The notes: generated from the letters alone by a model not told the origin. Positions 1 to 9,742 are shown, counted from the first letter of the stretch. The stretch is DNA of 36,941 nucleotides from Pseudonocardia sp. (GCA_029266775.1 JAQSWF010000005.1:1-36941), one strand, 5' to 3'. Numbers and translations are program-made.

Positions 1-650
1 GGGATGTCGCGGAAGTGCTTCTCGACCCGCGCGAGCACCCCGTCGACCCCGAGCTGCCCGAAGGAACCGGCGACGGTGACCTGGGCATTGCCCGGCGCGT
101 AGTAGGTGTCGAAGAACGCCGCCGCGTCGTCGAGGCTCGCCGACTCGAGCTCGGTGAAGTCGCCGTAGCCGTTGTGCGCGTTCGGGAAGGTGTCGTAGAG
201 GACCGGCGGCAGCAGGATCCAGGGGAACCCGCCGTAGGGCCGGTTCAGGACGTTGAGCCGGATCTCCTCCTTGACGACGTCGACCTGGTTGCGCAGGTTC
301 TCCGCCGTCAGCGTGGGGGCCCGCAGGCGGTCCGCCTCGAGGAACAGCGCGCGCTCCAGCGCGGCGGCGGGCAGCACCTCGAAGTAGTCGGTGTAGTCCT
401 GGTGCGTCGAGCCGTTAAAGACCCCGCCGGAGCCCTGCACGTGCCGAAAGTGCGCGAGCTTCTCCAGGCTCTCGCTGCCCTGGAACATGACGTGCTCGAA
501 CAGGTGCGCGAAGCCGGTGCGGCCCTCGGGCTCGGAGCGGAACCCGACGTCGACGTGCACCGCGACCCCCACGACGGGGGTGGTCGAGTCGGGAGCGAGT
601 AGGACACGAAGCCCGTTGGGAAGCGTGGCGCGGTGGAGGTCGACGGGCAC
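1..650 (-). CDS. M16 family zinc peptidase, N-terminal part (runs off the window edge)
   Basis: This is the N-terminal ~216 residues of an insulinase/pitrilysin-type (M16) metallopeptidase, read on the minus strand in a frame the ORF track does not list. The inverted zinc motif HLFEH lies near residue 45, inside GFAHLFEHVMFQGS. The expected downstream glutamate region is KEEIRLN, about 75 residues later. The opening LPNGLRVLLAPD and the stretch DTYYAPGNAQVTVAG are typical of the family. The start is taken as the GTG at 650, just before the conserved N-terminus; an in-frame GTG at 671 is possible. The C-terminal part is outside the window. M16 proteins of this kind cleave peptides, often as heterodimers or two-domain proteins; the substrate here is unknown. 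It lies downstream of the ProA-like gene on the same strand, with a 57-bp gap. Confidence 0.85.
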   Translation of the reverse strand, partial: MPVDLHRATLPNGLRVLLAPDSTTPVVGVAVHVDVGFRSEPEGRTGFAHLFEHVMFQGSESLEKLAHFRHVQGSGGVFNGSTHQDYTDYFEVLPAAALERALFLEADRLRAPTLTAENLRNQVDVVKEEIRLNVLNRPYGGFPWILLPPVLYDTFPNAHNGYGDFTELESASLDDAAAFFDTYYAPGNAQVTVAGSFGQLGVDGVLARVEKHFRDI

Positions 651-707
651 GCTCCGACAGTAACCGCACACGCCGGGGTGCTGCGCAGTGCGCCGAATCG
701 GGCACTC

Positions 708-1973
<1,266 letters not shown>

Positions 1974-2021
1974 GCGGTTAGGTTCCCACGGCGCGGGGTC
2001 GAGACGGCGCCGGTACCGGAT

Positions 2022-2074
2022 GGAGCGAACGCGGCGTTGGGTGCATCTGACGTACCCAACGCCGCGTTCGCTCC
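2022..2074. terminator. Perfect 21-bp stem-loop, copy 1 of a dispersed hairpin element
   Basis: The left arm 2022-2042 is the exact reverse complement of 2054-2074, around an 11-nt loop containing TCTGACGT. It lies just past the stop codon of the aldehyde dehydrogenase gene (minus strand), where it could end transcription; there is no T-run, as is common in actinobacteria. Its stem core and loop octamer recur in inverted orientation at 11891-11935. Confidence 0.8.
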
Positions 2075-2120
2075 GTCAGTGTCGGCCGCCGGGGCGCTCC
2101 GTTAGCGTCGGCCGCCGGGG
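2069..2120. repeat. 26-bp imperfect tandem repeat across the aldehyde dehydrogenase stop codon
   Basis: Copies 2069-2094 and 2095-2120 read CGCTCCGTYAGYGTCGGCCG plus CCGGGG and differ at two positions only. The second copy holds the aldehyde dehydrogenase stop codon (TAA at 2104-2102 on the minus strand). The first copy overlaps the right arm of the hairpin, so the gene end appears to have been duplicated next to the hairpin element. Confidence 0.75.
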
Positions 2121-3472
2121 GGCGGGGAGATGTGCACGACCTTGGTCATCGTCATCTCGTCCAGCAGCTCCGGGCCGTAGCCGAAGCCCGCACCGCTCCC
2201 TCGCCGCGGCTCCGCGGCACCTCCCGGAGCGCCGCCGAAGACGTCGTTGACCTTGACCGTGCCCACCGGGAGCGCGCGCCAGGCCGCCTGGGCGTGCCCC
2301 ATGTCGGCGGTGAGCACGGTGGCGGCGAGCCCGTAGTCGTCGTCGATCGCTTCGGCGACCGCGGCGTCGAAGTCCGGCACGACCCGGACAGGGGCGACGG
2401 GCCCGAAGGTCTCCTCGCGCATCACCCGCATGTCCGGGGTGCAGCCGATGAGCACCGTCGGCGGGTAGAAGGCGCCGGGCCCATCGGGCACCGCCCCGCC
2501 GGTCAGCGCTCGCGCCCCCGCGGCGAGCGCCTCCGCAGTCTGCCCGTGCACGTGTTCGCGCTGCCGCCGGTCGACGAGCGGGCCGAGCCGCTCCTGCCAG
2601 GCCTGCGCCTCGTCGACAAGTGCGGCGAGGAACGCGTCGGCGATCGCGGCGTGGCAGTAGATGCGCTCGACCGAGACGCAGATCTGCCCGGCGTTCGCGA
2701 AGGAGCCCAGCGCAGCCTGGGCGGCGGCCCAGGCCGGGTCGACGTGCTCGTCGACAATCAGCGGATCGTTGCCGCCGTTCTCCAGCACGGCCTTCGCGCC
2801 GGCGCGGGCACACTCCAGCGCGATCGCCCGGCCGGTGGTGGAGCTGCCGACGTGCGCGACGACGTCGACGCCGCCCACGAGACGCGCACCCACCGAGCCG
2901 TCGCCGTCGAGGATCTCCAGCACTCCCTCGGGGAGGTGCGCGGCCAGCAGCTCGGCGAAGCGGCGGCCGGTCAACGGGCACCGCTCGCTCGGCTTGTGGA
3001 CGACGGTGTTGCCGGTGACCAGGGCCGCGCCGAGAAGGCCGGCGGCCACGGCGACCGGGTCGTTCCACGGGGTCAGCACCGCAACGACGCCGCGCGGCCC
3101 CGGGACCATGAGGTCGGTGGCGTCCCAGCGGCCGTGCAGGCTGCGGCCGCGGTGCACGGGCCCGAGCTCCGCGTACTGGACGAGCGTCCCGATCCCCGCG
3201 TCTACCCCGCCCCGGGCGTCACCGAGCGGCTTGCCCGTCTCGCGCTCGTTGAGGGCGGCGAGCTCGTCCGCGGCCTCGGTCACGGCTGCCGCAGCAGCGT
3301 GGAGAGCTGCGGCGCGCTCGGCGGCGGGCACGCGCGCCCAACCGGGGGCCGCGGCGCGGGCCCTGCCCAGTGCGTCGTCACACGCCCGCGGCGACGCGAT
3401 CGGCACCCGTGCGACGGTCTCGCCGGTGCGCGGGTCCAGCACGGTGATCTCAGAGGACAGTACGGACGTCAC
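2102..3472 (-). CDS. NAD(P)-dependent aldehyde dehydrogenase
   Basis: 456 residues, full length for the aldehyde dehydrogenase superfamily, which oxidises aldehydes to carboxylates in the cytosol. Visible motifs are TPWNDP and NTVVHKPSE in the cofactor-binding half, a Gly-containing turn at HVGSSTTGR, the general base Glu231 in LENGGNDP, and the nucleophile Cys265 in NAGQICVSVERIY. EETFGPVAPV and the closing MTMTKVVHIS are also standard. Similarity in style to succinate-semialdehyde and aromatic-aldehyde dehydrogenases does not settle the substrate. GTG start. The stop codon lies inside a 26-bp tandem repeat and a hairpin follows. Confidence 0.88.
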   Translation of the reverse strand: MTSVLSSEITVLDPRTGETVARVPIASPRACDDALGRARAAAPGWARVPAAERAAALHAAAAAVTEAADELAALNERETGKPLGDARGGVDAGIGTLVQYAELGPVHRGRSLHGRWDATDLMVPGPRGVVAVLTPWNDPVAVAAGLLGAALVTGNTVVHKPSERCPLTGRRFAELLAAHLPEGVLEILDGDGSVGARLVGGVDVVAHVGSSTTGRAIALECARAGAKAVLENGGNDPLIVDEHVDPAWAAAQAALGSFANAGQICVSVERIYCHAAIADAFLAALVDEAQAWQERLGPLVDRRQREHVHGQTAEALAAGARALTGGAVPDGPGAFYPPTVLIGCTPDMRVMREETFGPVAPVRVVPDFDAAVAEAIDDDYGLAATVLTADMGHAQAAWRALPVGTVKVNDVFGGAPGGAAEPRRGSGAGFGYGPELLDEMTMTKVVHISPPPGGRR

Positions 3473-3515
3473 GCCGGCCCGTACCCGTTCGTGACGCGGT
3501 TACCCGCTCGGTCGC

Positions 3516-4367
3516 TCAGCGGCGCCGCACGGGCGCCGGAGCGGACGGGGGCGGCACGACCGGACCGAGATCGCCGTCCGGCGCGGTGTCCAGGTCGACG
3601 ATCACCGGCGCGTGGTCGCTGGGCGCCTTGCCCTTGCGGGCCTTGCGGTCGATCCACACGGCCGCGACGCGTCCGGCGGGGTCGGCGCCCGCGAGGACCA
3701 GGTCGATGCGCATCCCGAGGTCCTGGTGGAAGCGACCGGCTCGGTAGTCCCAGTAGGTGAATACGCGGCGGTCCGGCCACCGGTCGCGCACGACGTCATG
3801 CAGACCCAGCCCGGTCAGCTCGGCGAGCGCCTTGCGCTCTGCCGGCGTGACGTGGGTCGAGGTGACGAACAGCGCGGGGTCCCACACGTCGTCGTCCGTC
3901 GGCGCGATGTTCATGTCGCCGGCGACGATCGAGGTGGCGGGATCGGCGACCGAGGCACGCAGCGCGGCGAGCCACTCGAGCTTGAACGCGTAGTGCGGGT
4001 CGTCCGGGCTGCGGCCGTTCGGGACGTAGACCGACGTGACGCGCAGCCCGCCGCAGGTGGCCGAGAGGGCACGGGCGTCGGCAGGGGCCTCGGGTGTGGG
4101 GAAGCGGGGCTCGTCGGGCAGGCCGCGCTGCACGTCGTCCAGCCCGACCCGCGACAGCAGCCCGACCCCGTTCCACTGCCCCTGGCCGTAGTGCGCGTAG
4201 GCGTAGCCGCGCTCGGCAAGCGGCTGCGCGAGGGCCTCGGCGAATGCCTCGTCGGACAGCTTGGTCTCCTGCAGGCAGACGACGTCCGGCGCTCGCTCGT
4301 CCAGCCACGCCAGCAGTCGGGGTAGGCGCGCCGCCACCGAGTTCACGTTCCACGTCGCCACCCGCAT
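3516..4367 (-). CDS. xthA: Exodeoxyribonuclease III
   Basis: 283 residues of the Mg-dependent exonuclease/endonuclease/phosphatase fold. The enzyme cuts DNA at abasic sites and degrades from 3' ends in base-excision repair. Catalytic motifs in order are TWNVNS at the N-terminus, LQETKL (metal-binding Glu near residue 34), YVPNG, GDMNIAP (about residues 150-156), the family segment RVFTYWDYRAGRFHQDLGMRIDLVL and SDHAPV near the C-terminus. The last ~25 residues are proline-rich and not part of the fold. ATG start; 30 bp separate it from the stop of the upstream potassium channel gene on the same strand. Other DNA repair genes (adnAB, an alkyltransferase-like gene and a RecB-like nuclease) occur later in the window. 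Confidence 0.93.
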   Translation of the reverse strand: MRVATWNVNSVAARLPRLLAWLDERAPDVVCLQETKLSDEAFAEALAQPLAERGYAYAHYGQGQWNGVGLLSRVGLDDVQRGLPDEPRFPTPEAPADARALSATCGGLRVTSVYVPNGRSPDDPHYAFKLEWLAALRASVADPATSIVAGDMNIAPTDDDVWDPALFVTSTHVTPAERKALAELTGLGLHDVVRDRWPDRRVFTYWDYRAGRFHQDLGMRIDLVLAGADPAGRVAAVWIDRKARKGKAPSDHAPVIVDLDTAPDGDLGPVVPPPSAPAPVRRR

Positions 4368-4397
4368 CCGCCCGACGCTACCCGGGGCCCGCGCGAG

Positions 4398-5453
4398 TCA
4401 GTCCGTGGCGGGGGCGGAGGCCTTGCGGACGTAGAGGAGGCGGTCGTCGGCTTCGAGGGCGTCGACGGCGGACGCGTCCACGCGGTACAGGTGGTCGCCG
4501 CGGACCACGCCGAGGACGATGTCCTGCAGGTGCCGGGGCGAGCCGCCGACCTCCGCCTCTTCGACGGGGCGCTCGCTGATGGCGAACCCGGCGTCGGGGG
4601 TCAGCAGGTCTTCGACAACCTCCACCACGCTCGGCGTCGTCGTCGCCATGCCCAGGAGCCGTCCCGCCGTCTCCGCCGAGACCACCACCGAACTGGCGCC
4701 GGACTGCCGCAGCAGGTGCACGTTCTCGGACTCGCGCACGGACGCGACGATCCGGACGTTGGGCGAGAGCTCCCGGGCGGTCAGCGTCACCAGCACGGCG
4801 GTGTCGTCGCGGTTCACGGCAACGACGATCGCCGACGCCTGGTGCACCCCGGCAATGCGCAGCACGCTGGACCGGGTCGCGTTGCCGGTCACGGTCACCA
4901 GCCCGAGCGCGGACGCGGCGTCGAGGTTCGCCCGGTCGGTGTCGACGACGACGATGTCGGTCGGCTCGGCGCCGTCGCCAAGCAGCGTCTCGACGGCGGC
5001 ACGTCCCTTGGTGCCGTAGCCGACGACGATGGTGTGGTCACGCACCCGGGACCTCCAGCGGGAGATGCGGAACGCCTGTCGCGAGCGCTCGGTCAGGAGC
5101 TCGACCGTGGTGCCCACCAGGACGATGAGGAAGAGGAGCCGCAACGGCGTGATCACCAGCGCAGTGACCAGCCGGGCTTGGGGCGTGACCGGGATGATGT
5201 CGCCGTATCCGGTCGTCGAGAGCGACACCGTCGCGTAGTAGAAGGCGTCGTTGAACGAGATCGGTGTATCGCTGGCGTTGTCCCGGTACCCGTCGCCGCC
5301 GAGGTAGACGATCAGCGCGGCGGCGAACAGCGAGCCGAGGGCCACGACGACCCGTCCCAGCAGCGCCACGACCGGTGCTGCCGCCAACTCGGGCATGCGG
5401 ACGAGCCCGACCGGCGACGGATCGCGCCGCGGTCGGCGTAAGCGCGTTATCAC
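4398..5453 (-). CDS. Two-TM potassium channel with RCK (TrkA-N/TrkA-C) domain
   Basis: 351 residues. A first membrane segment (about residues 25-50, PVVALLGRVVVALGSLFAAALIVYL) is followed by a pore loop with the selectivity filter TTGYGD (near residue 80) and a second membrane segment (ITPLRLLFLIVLVGTTVELL). The cytoplasmic part starts with a nucleotide-binding TrkA-N/RCK domain (VVGYGTKGRAAVETLL) and ends with a TrkA-C domain from about residue 260. The layout is that of MthK-like ligand-gated potassium channels. GTG start with GAGGA about 7 nt upstream. From memory, a homologous channel gene (Rv3200c) sits directly next to adnB in M. tuberculosis; here the 6-kb carboxylate-uptake block lies between them. 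Confidence 0.9.
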   Translation of the reverse strand: MITRLRRPRRDPSPVGLVRMPELAAAPVVALLGRVVVALGSLFAAALIVYLGGDGYRDNASDTPISFNDAFYYATVSLSTTGYGDIIPVTPQARLVTALVITPLRLLFLIVLVGTTVELLTERSRQAFRISRWRSRVRDHTIVVGYGTKGRAAVETLLGDGAEPTDIVVVDTDRANLDAASALGLVTVTGNATRSSVLRIAGVHQASAIVVAVNRDDTAVLVTLTARELSPNVRIVASVRESENVHLLRQSGASSVVVSAETAGRLLGMATTTPSVVEVVEDLLTPDAGFAISERPVEEAEVGGSPRHLQDIVLGVVRGDHLYRVDASAVDALEADDRLLYVRKASAPATD

Positions 5454-5703
5454 GGTGGGGTCCTCACACGCCGGTCCTCATCGTCCCGGACCCTAACGCC
5501 TGTCCCGGAGATCAACACCGCAGCGCAGCGCGGCAGAATCCACAGGCGCCACCCTGCCGTCGCCATCGTGTGCTGCACCTCCGCTCGCGGTCCGTCAACG
5601 CCGTCGCGCCGGCGCCGGTTCCCCCGGGGGCATGATCGTCATGTGATCCGGGTCCCGGCCCGGTTAGGGTCTGCGGATCCGGGTGTGACGACGGAGGCGC
5701 GAG
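5454..5703. other. Divergent intergenic region between channel gene and kinase operon
   Basis: 250 bp between two outward-reading genes, so it should carry promoters for both. I see no coding frame with family features and no clear promoter hexamers. The only clear site is the ribosome binding sequence GGAGG about 7 nt before the kinase ATG at 5704. Confidence 0.4.
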
Positions 5704-6816
5704 ATGGTCGGTGTCGGCCCCGAGCACGCGGCGGACCCGCGGCTGGGGCAGCCCGCTCCGCGCCGATGGTGGACGCCGGGACGTCGGGACGGCCGGGCCC
5801 AGGCACACGCGGCGATGGACGTCCTCGGCGCCGGAGCCGAAATCGCCGCGGGGCTCCGCAACGGCCTCACCGCGCCGGCGGCGGGCGGCGCGGTGCGCCG
5901 GCTGCGGTCGCTGCTGGGCGCCGACGCGGTCGGTTTGGTCGATCTCGACGGCGCGCACACGTGGGCCGGCCGAGCGGGCGAGCCGGCCGAGCTGCTGGTC
6001 GACGACGTGCTGCGGACCAACCGTCGCTGCGCGCGCGACGAGGTGCAGGCCCTGCCGCTGCGGGTGCGCGACGAGCCGGCAGGCGTGCTCGTCGTGGCCG
6101 GCCCAGTGTCCGCCGCGGCCGCGCGGCAGGCCGCTGCCTGGGTCGCGGACGCGCTGCACCGGGGTCGCCTCGAGGCGTCGGCGGAGGCCGCCGAGCAGGC
6201 CGAGCTGCGGGCGCTGCGGGCGGAGATCTCGCCTCACTTCGTCTACAACGCCCTGACGACGATCGCGTCGTTCGTGCGCTCGGATCCGGACCGCGCCCGT
6301 GAGCTGATCCTCGACTTCGCGCTGTTCATCCGGCACAACCTGGCCCGCCGCGGCGAGTACACCACGCTGGCCGGGGAGTTCCGGGCCGTCGAGGCCTACC
6401 TCGCGCTCGCGCGCGCTGTGCTCGGTGAGCGGCTACGCGTGCAGGTGCGGATCGCGCCCGAGGTGCTGCCGGTGGCGATCCCCTTCCTCGTCCTGCAGCC
6501 GCTGGTGGAGAACGCCGTGCAGCACGGCGTCGAGCGGGCGGAGTCGGGCGGCTCGGTACAGATCAGCGGCGAGGCGCAGGGCAGCGACTGTGTCATCGCC
6601 GTAGAGGACGACGGTCCGGGCATGCCCCCCGAGCGGGCCCGTGACGTGCTAGCCGGTCGCGGTGTCGGGTCGAGTCTCGGGCTGGTCAACGTCGACCGCA
6701 GGCTGCGGTCCGTGTTCGGCGCCGGCTACGGCCTCGTGATCGAGACGGCGTCGGGGGCCGGCACCCGGGTCGTGGTGCGGATCCCCCGGTTCCACGCCGG
6801 TGTGGTGGCATCATGA
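5704..6816 (+). CDS. LytS/YehU-type sensor histidine kinase (soluble)
   Basis: 370 residues. The C-terminal half has a His_kinase domain of the LytS type: phospho-acceptor His178 in ISPHFVYNALTTIASFV, then the helix RHNLARRGEYTTLAGEF, and a HATPase domain with the N-box VENAVQHGV and glycine motifs DDGPGMP and GVGSSLGLVNVDRRL. The N-terminal ~160 residues look like a soluble GAF-like sensor; no membrane segment is visible, unlike the multi-TM LytS proteins. ATG start with GGAGG upstream. The stop overlaps the next ATG (ATGA), so kinase and LytTR regulator are translationally coupled and are surely partners. The cluster contents suggest it senses a carboxylate or the metabolic state linked to its uptake; the signal itself is inferred. 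Confidence 0.92.
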   Translation: MVGVGPEHAADPRLGQPAPRRWWTPGRRDGRAQAHAAMDVLGAGAEIAAGLRNGLTAPAAGGAVRRLRSLLGADAVGLVDLDGAHTWAGRAGEPAELLVDDVLRTNRRCARDEVQALPLRVRDEPAGVLVVAGPVSAAAARQAAAWVADALHRGRLEASAEAAEQAELRALRAEISPHFVYNALTTIASFVRSDPDRARELILDFALFIRHNLARRGEYTTLAGEFRAVEAYLALARAVLGERLRVQVRIAPEVLPVAIPFLVLQPLVENAVQHGVERAESGGSVQISGEAQGSDCVIAVEDDGPGMPPERARDVLAGRGVGSSLGLVNVDRRLRSVFGAGYGLVIETASGAGTRVVVRIPRFHAGVVAS

Positions 6817-7622
6817 CCGATCGCGCGAGGTCGTCGGACGCCGCGAGCGGTGGAGAGCTGCGCGCGCTGGTCGTCGACGATGTCGCGCCGGCTCTGGACG
6901 AGCTGTGCCAGCTGCTGAACGAGACCGCGGGTGTGCAGGTCGTCGGGGCGGCCGGCGACGCGCTCACCGCCCTCCGGCTGATTCAGAGCACGCCGCTCGA
7001 CGTCGTGTTCCTCGACATCTCGATGCCCGGCATGGACGGGCTGGAGCTGGCGGGCCTGCTCGGGCGCATGACCAATCCGCCCTCGGTCGTCTTCGTCACC
7101 GCCTTCGAGCAGCACGCGGTGTCGGCGTACGGCGTCGGCGCCGTGGACTACCTGCTCAAACCGGTTTCCGCCGGGCGGCTCGCGGCGGCGCTCGGCCGGG
7201 TGCATCGCGTCGGCCCGAGCGGAGCGGCAGCGGCGCCGGTCGTTGACGAGCTCGCCGCGGTCCCCGTCGAGCTGGGTGGACGCACTCGGTACGTGCGCCG
7301 CGCGGAGGTGCGCTTCGCCGAGGCGCACGGCGACTACGTCCGCCTGCACACCCGCGGCGGGCGACACCTCGTCCGCATCCCGATCTCTCGGCTTGAGGAG
7401 CACTGGCGTGGGGCGGGCTACGTCCGCGTGCACCGCAGCTACCTGCTCGCCGTGCACGCCGTGCAGGAGCTGCGCAGCGACGTCAGCGGCGGCCTGCTCG
7501 CCCACACCGACGCCGGGGACGTCCCGGTGAGCCGCCGGCACGCCCGCGAGCTGCGCGACCTGCTGCTCGACGCCGCGACGCGCGGCGTGTTCGACCCGGC
7601 GACCCGGCGGGACGGCCGGTGA
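6813..7622 (+). CDS. LytTR-family response regulator
   Basis: 269 residues. The receiver domain (about residues 10-130) has acidic residues in LVVDDVAPALDE, the phospho-acceptor Asp68 in VVFLDISMPGMDG, and the conserved lysine in DYLLKPVSA. The C-terminal LytTR DNA-binding domain (about residues 150-255) shows RRAEVRFAEAHGDYVRLHTRGGRHLVR and YVRVHRSYLLAV. LytTR proteins bind paired 9-bp direct repeats. A pair matching that consensus lies at 9714-9742, upstream of the DUF485-symporter genes, making those the likely targets. The gene overlaps both neighbours (ATGA upstream, GTGA downstream). Confidence 0.93.
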   Translation: MTDRARSSDAASGGELRALVVDDVAPALDELCQLLNETAGVQVVGAAGDALTALRLIQSTPLDVVFLDISMPGMDGLELAGLLGRMTNPPSVVFVTAFEQHAVSAYGVGAVDYLLKPVSAGRLAAALGRVHRVGPSGAAAAPVVDELAAVPVELGGRTRYVRRAEVRFAEAHGDYVRLHTRGGRHLVRIPISRLEEHWRGAGYVRVHRSYLLAVHAVQELRSDVSGGLLAHTDAGDVPVSRRHARELRDLLLDAATRGVFDPATRRDGR

Positions 7623-8011
7623 CCGGTCGGCCGAGCGGACGCGCCCCCCGACGCGTCGCGGTGACCAGCCCGCAGACCCGGATTGCGCTCGCCGGCCGTC
7701 GCGGGCCGCCGGTCCGCGCGCCCCGGCTCACCGCCGACGAGCTCGAGCGGGCCGAGCGGGTCCGCGGCCGGCAGCTGAGCCGGGCCATCACGGCGCTGCT
7801 CGCCGTCGCCGCGTTCCTCGTGGGCGTGCCCGTCCTGCTCGACCTGTTCCCTCAGCTGGACGACGTGCGGCTGCTCGGCATCCCCGTCTCGTGGCTGGCG
7901 GTCGCGGTGCTGCCGTGGCCGGTGCTCACGGGCCTGGCCTGGTGGCAGCTGCGCCGGGCGGAGAACGTCGAGAACGCCGACGACGCCACCGCTGCTGGCG
8001 GCGCGCCATGA
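7619..8011 (+). CDS. Small two-TM membrane protein, partner of the adjacent symporter
   Basis: 130 residues. A basic, unstructured N-terminus of about 55 residues precedes two hydrophobic segments, AITALLAVAAFLVGVPVLLDLF and VSWLAVAVLPWPVLTGLAWWQL, and a short acidic tail. The GTG start overlaps the stop of the response regulator, and the stop overlaps the ATG of the symporter (ATGA), so it is made in step with both. Small membrane proteins beside SSS-family transporters are a recurring arrangement (DUF485 and DUF4212 are known examples); this one has a related two-TM shape but I do not assign it to a family. It may be an accessory subunit of the symporter (inference). Confidence 0.75.
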   Translation: MTGRPSGRAPRRVAVTSPQTRIALAGRRGPPVRAPRLTADELERAERVRGRQLSRAITALLAVAAFLVGVPVLLDLFPQLDDVRLLGIPVSWLAVAVLPWPVLTGLAWWQLRRAENVENADDATAAGGAP

Positions 8012-9711
8012 TCGCTCTCGCCGTCGTGCCCGTCGTCGTCGCGACGCTGCTCATCGGCGCCCGCGGCGTGGCGGCGATGCGCACCACCTCGGACTTCCTC
8101 GTCGCGTCCCGGCGAATCTCGCCCACTTTCAACGCGGCCGCCGTCTCCGGCGAGTACCTGTCCGCCGCCTCGTTCCTCGGCGTCGCCGGGCTCGTGGTCA
8201 AGGGCGGCGTGGGGGCGCTGTGGTACCCGGTCGGGTTCACCGCGGGCTACCTGTTGATGCTCACCCTCGTCGCGGCCCCGCTGCGGCGCACCGGCGCGCT
8301 CACGGTGCCCGACTTCGCCGAGGCCCGGCTCGGCTCCGCCACGTTGCGCCGACTGTGCGCGGTGATCGTCCTGGTGATCGGGTGCCTGTACCTCGTCCCC
8401 CAATTCACAGCGGCGGGGCACGTGTTGACGCTGGTCAGCGGGACGCCGTACTGGGTCGGCGTCGTCGTGGCCGGCGCCGCGGTCAGCGTCACCCTCGCGC
8501 TCGGCGGGATGCGGGCTGCCACGTACGTGCAGGCGTTCCAGTTCGTGCTCAAGCTCGTGCTGTTCATCGTCCCCGCGGTGTGGCTGCTCGTCGCGGTCGG
8601 CCCGCAAGTGCGCGGCGAGGCCCTGAACCCCGTCGAGTTCACGCAGTTCCCGCGCGACACCGTCGTCGACTTCACCGTCGACACCCGGCTGAGCCTGGCC
8701 GAGCCGGTCACGGTGCGGATCGACGGCGAGCCCCCGGTCACGCTGCCTCCGGGCCAGCACACCGCGGCGGCAGGCGAGCGGTGGGAGTTCCCGGCAGGCG
8801 CCGCCGTGCCGCGCGTCGACGGCGCCGAGGTGCCCGGCAGCACCAGGTGGGAGCGGCCCCTCCTCGACGCCGGCCCCACCGCGGACGGCTCGGACGGACA
8901 CGCCCTGCTCGCCACCGGCTCGGTGCTGATGGCGACGGCGCTGGGGACGATGGGCCTGCCGCACATCCTCATCCGTTTCCACACCAGCCCGGACGGACGC
9001 AGCGCGCGGCGCACAGCAGCGATCACCGTGGGCCTGCTCGGCGCGTTCTACCTGTTTCCCGGCGTGTACGGGCTGCTGGGCGCCGTGCTGCTGCCGGAGC
9101 TGTACCTCTCCGGCGCGACCGACACCGTCGTCGTCGCGCTTCCCTCTCGGGTGGACCCCGGATGGCAGGGCGACCTGTTCACGGCGCTGCTCACCGCCGG
9201 CGCCTTCGCCGCGTTCCTCGCCACGTCGCTGGGGTTGCTACTCGCGGTCTCCGGTGCGGTTGCGCACGACCTGATCCCGGCGACGCTGCGCCGCCTCCGG
9301 CTGACGTCGCTCGCTGCCGCCACCGTCGTGGTGCTGCTGGCGCTGCCCGCGGCGCAGGTCGACGTCGGGGCGCTCGTCACCTCGGCGTTCGCGGTCGCCG
9401 CGTCCACGTTCTGTCCGCTGCTCGTGCTCGGCATCTGGTGGAGACGCCTGACGGCGCAGGGCGCACAGGTGGGGATGCTCGTCGGGCTGGTCAGCTCGGC
9501 CGGGGTGATGGCCGCCGGCCTGGTGGCCGGCCTGGAGCCGGGTGTGCCCGCCTTGCTGCTCGCCCAGCCCGCGCTGTGGTCCGTGCCGCTGGCATTCGCC
9601 ACCATGGTGGCCGTCTCCCTCCGCGGCGAACCCCCGTCGGGCGCGACGTCCGCGATGTTGAGGCTGCACCTCGACGAGAGCCGTCCAGTGCCCACTCGGA
9701 GCCGCTCCTAA
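8008..9711 (+). CDS. Sodium:solute symporter (SSS family, ActP-like) with an enlarged hydrophilic loop
   Basis: 567 residues from the ATG at 8008; the longer track ORF starts inside the upstream gene. SSS features are the N-terminal TTSDFLVASRRISPTFNAAAVSGEYLSAASFLGVAG, the segment LGGMRAATYVQAFQF and TMGLPHILIRFHTSPDGRSARR, all shared with acetate permease ActP. There are 12-13 hydrophobic segments. Between the region of residue 205 and residue 300 lies a hydrophilic, proline- and threonine-rich loop (for example PVTVRIDGEPPVTLPPGQH) about 60 residues longer than in the second symporter of this cluster. It starts inside the stop of the small TM gene, so it is the last gene of the kinase-regulator unit. 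Substrate probably acetate or another short monocarboxylate (family inference). Confidence 0.88.
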   Translation: MIALAVVPVVVATLLIGARGVAAMRTTSDFLVASRRISPTFNAAAVSGEYLSAASFLGVAGLVVKGGVGALWYPVGFTAGYLLMLTLVAAPLRRTGALTVPDFAEARLGSATLRRLCAVIVLVIGCLYLVPQFTAAGHVLTLVSGTPYWVGVVVAGAAVSVTLALGGMRAATYVQAFQFVLKLVLFIVPAVWLLVAVGPQVRGEALNPVEFTQFPRDTVVDFTVDTRLSLAEPVTVRIDGEPPVTLPPGQHTAAAGERWEFPAGAAVPRVDGAEVPGSTRWERPLLDAGPTADGSDGHALLATGSVLMATALGTMGLPHILIRFHTSPDGRSARRTAAITVGLLGAFYLFPGVYGLLGAVLLPELYLSGATDTVVVALPSRVDPGWQGDLFTALLTAGAFAAFLATSLGLLLAVSGAVAHDLIPATLRRLRLTSLAAATVVVLLALPAAQVDVGALVTSAFAVAASTFCPLLVLGIWWRRLTAQGAQVGMLVGLVSSAGVMAAGLVAGLEPGVPALLLAQPALWSVPLAFATMVAVSLRGEPPSGATSAMLRLHLDESRPVPTRSRS

Positions 9712-9713
9712 TC

Positions 9714-9742
9714 ACCGTTCGTCGGCGCTCTGAACCGTTCGT
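9714..9742 (+). promoter_or_regulatory. Putative LytTR response-regulator binding site (paired 9-bp direct repeats)
   Basis: ACCGTTCGT occurs at 9714-9722 and again at 9734-9742, an 11-bp spacer apart; identity actually extends over 12 bp (ACCGTTCGTCGG). Each copy fits the published LytTR half-site [TA][AC][CA]GTTN[AG][TG], and the spacing fits the usual 12 plus or minus 1 bp. It sits 3 bp after the first symporter stop and about 125 bp before the DUF485 gene. Weaker one-mismatch versions occur at 9745-9753 and 9796-9804. A site for the regulator at 6813-7622 is the natural reading. Confidence 0.6.
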
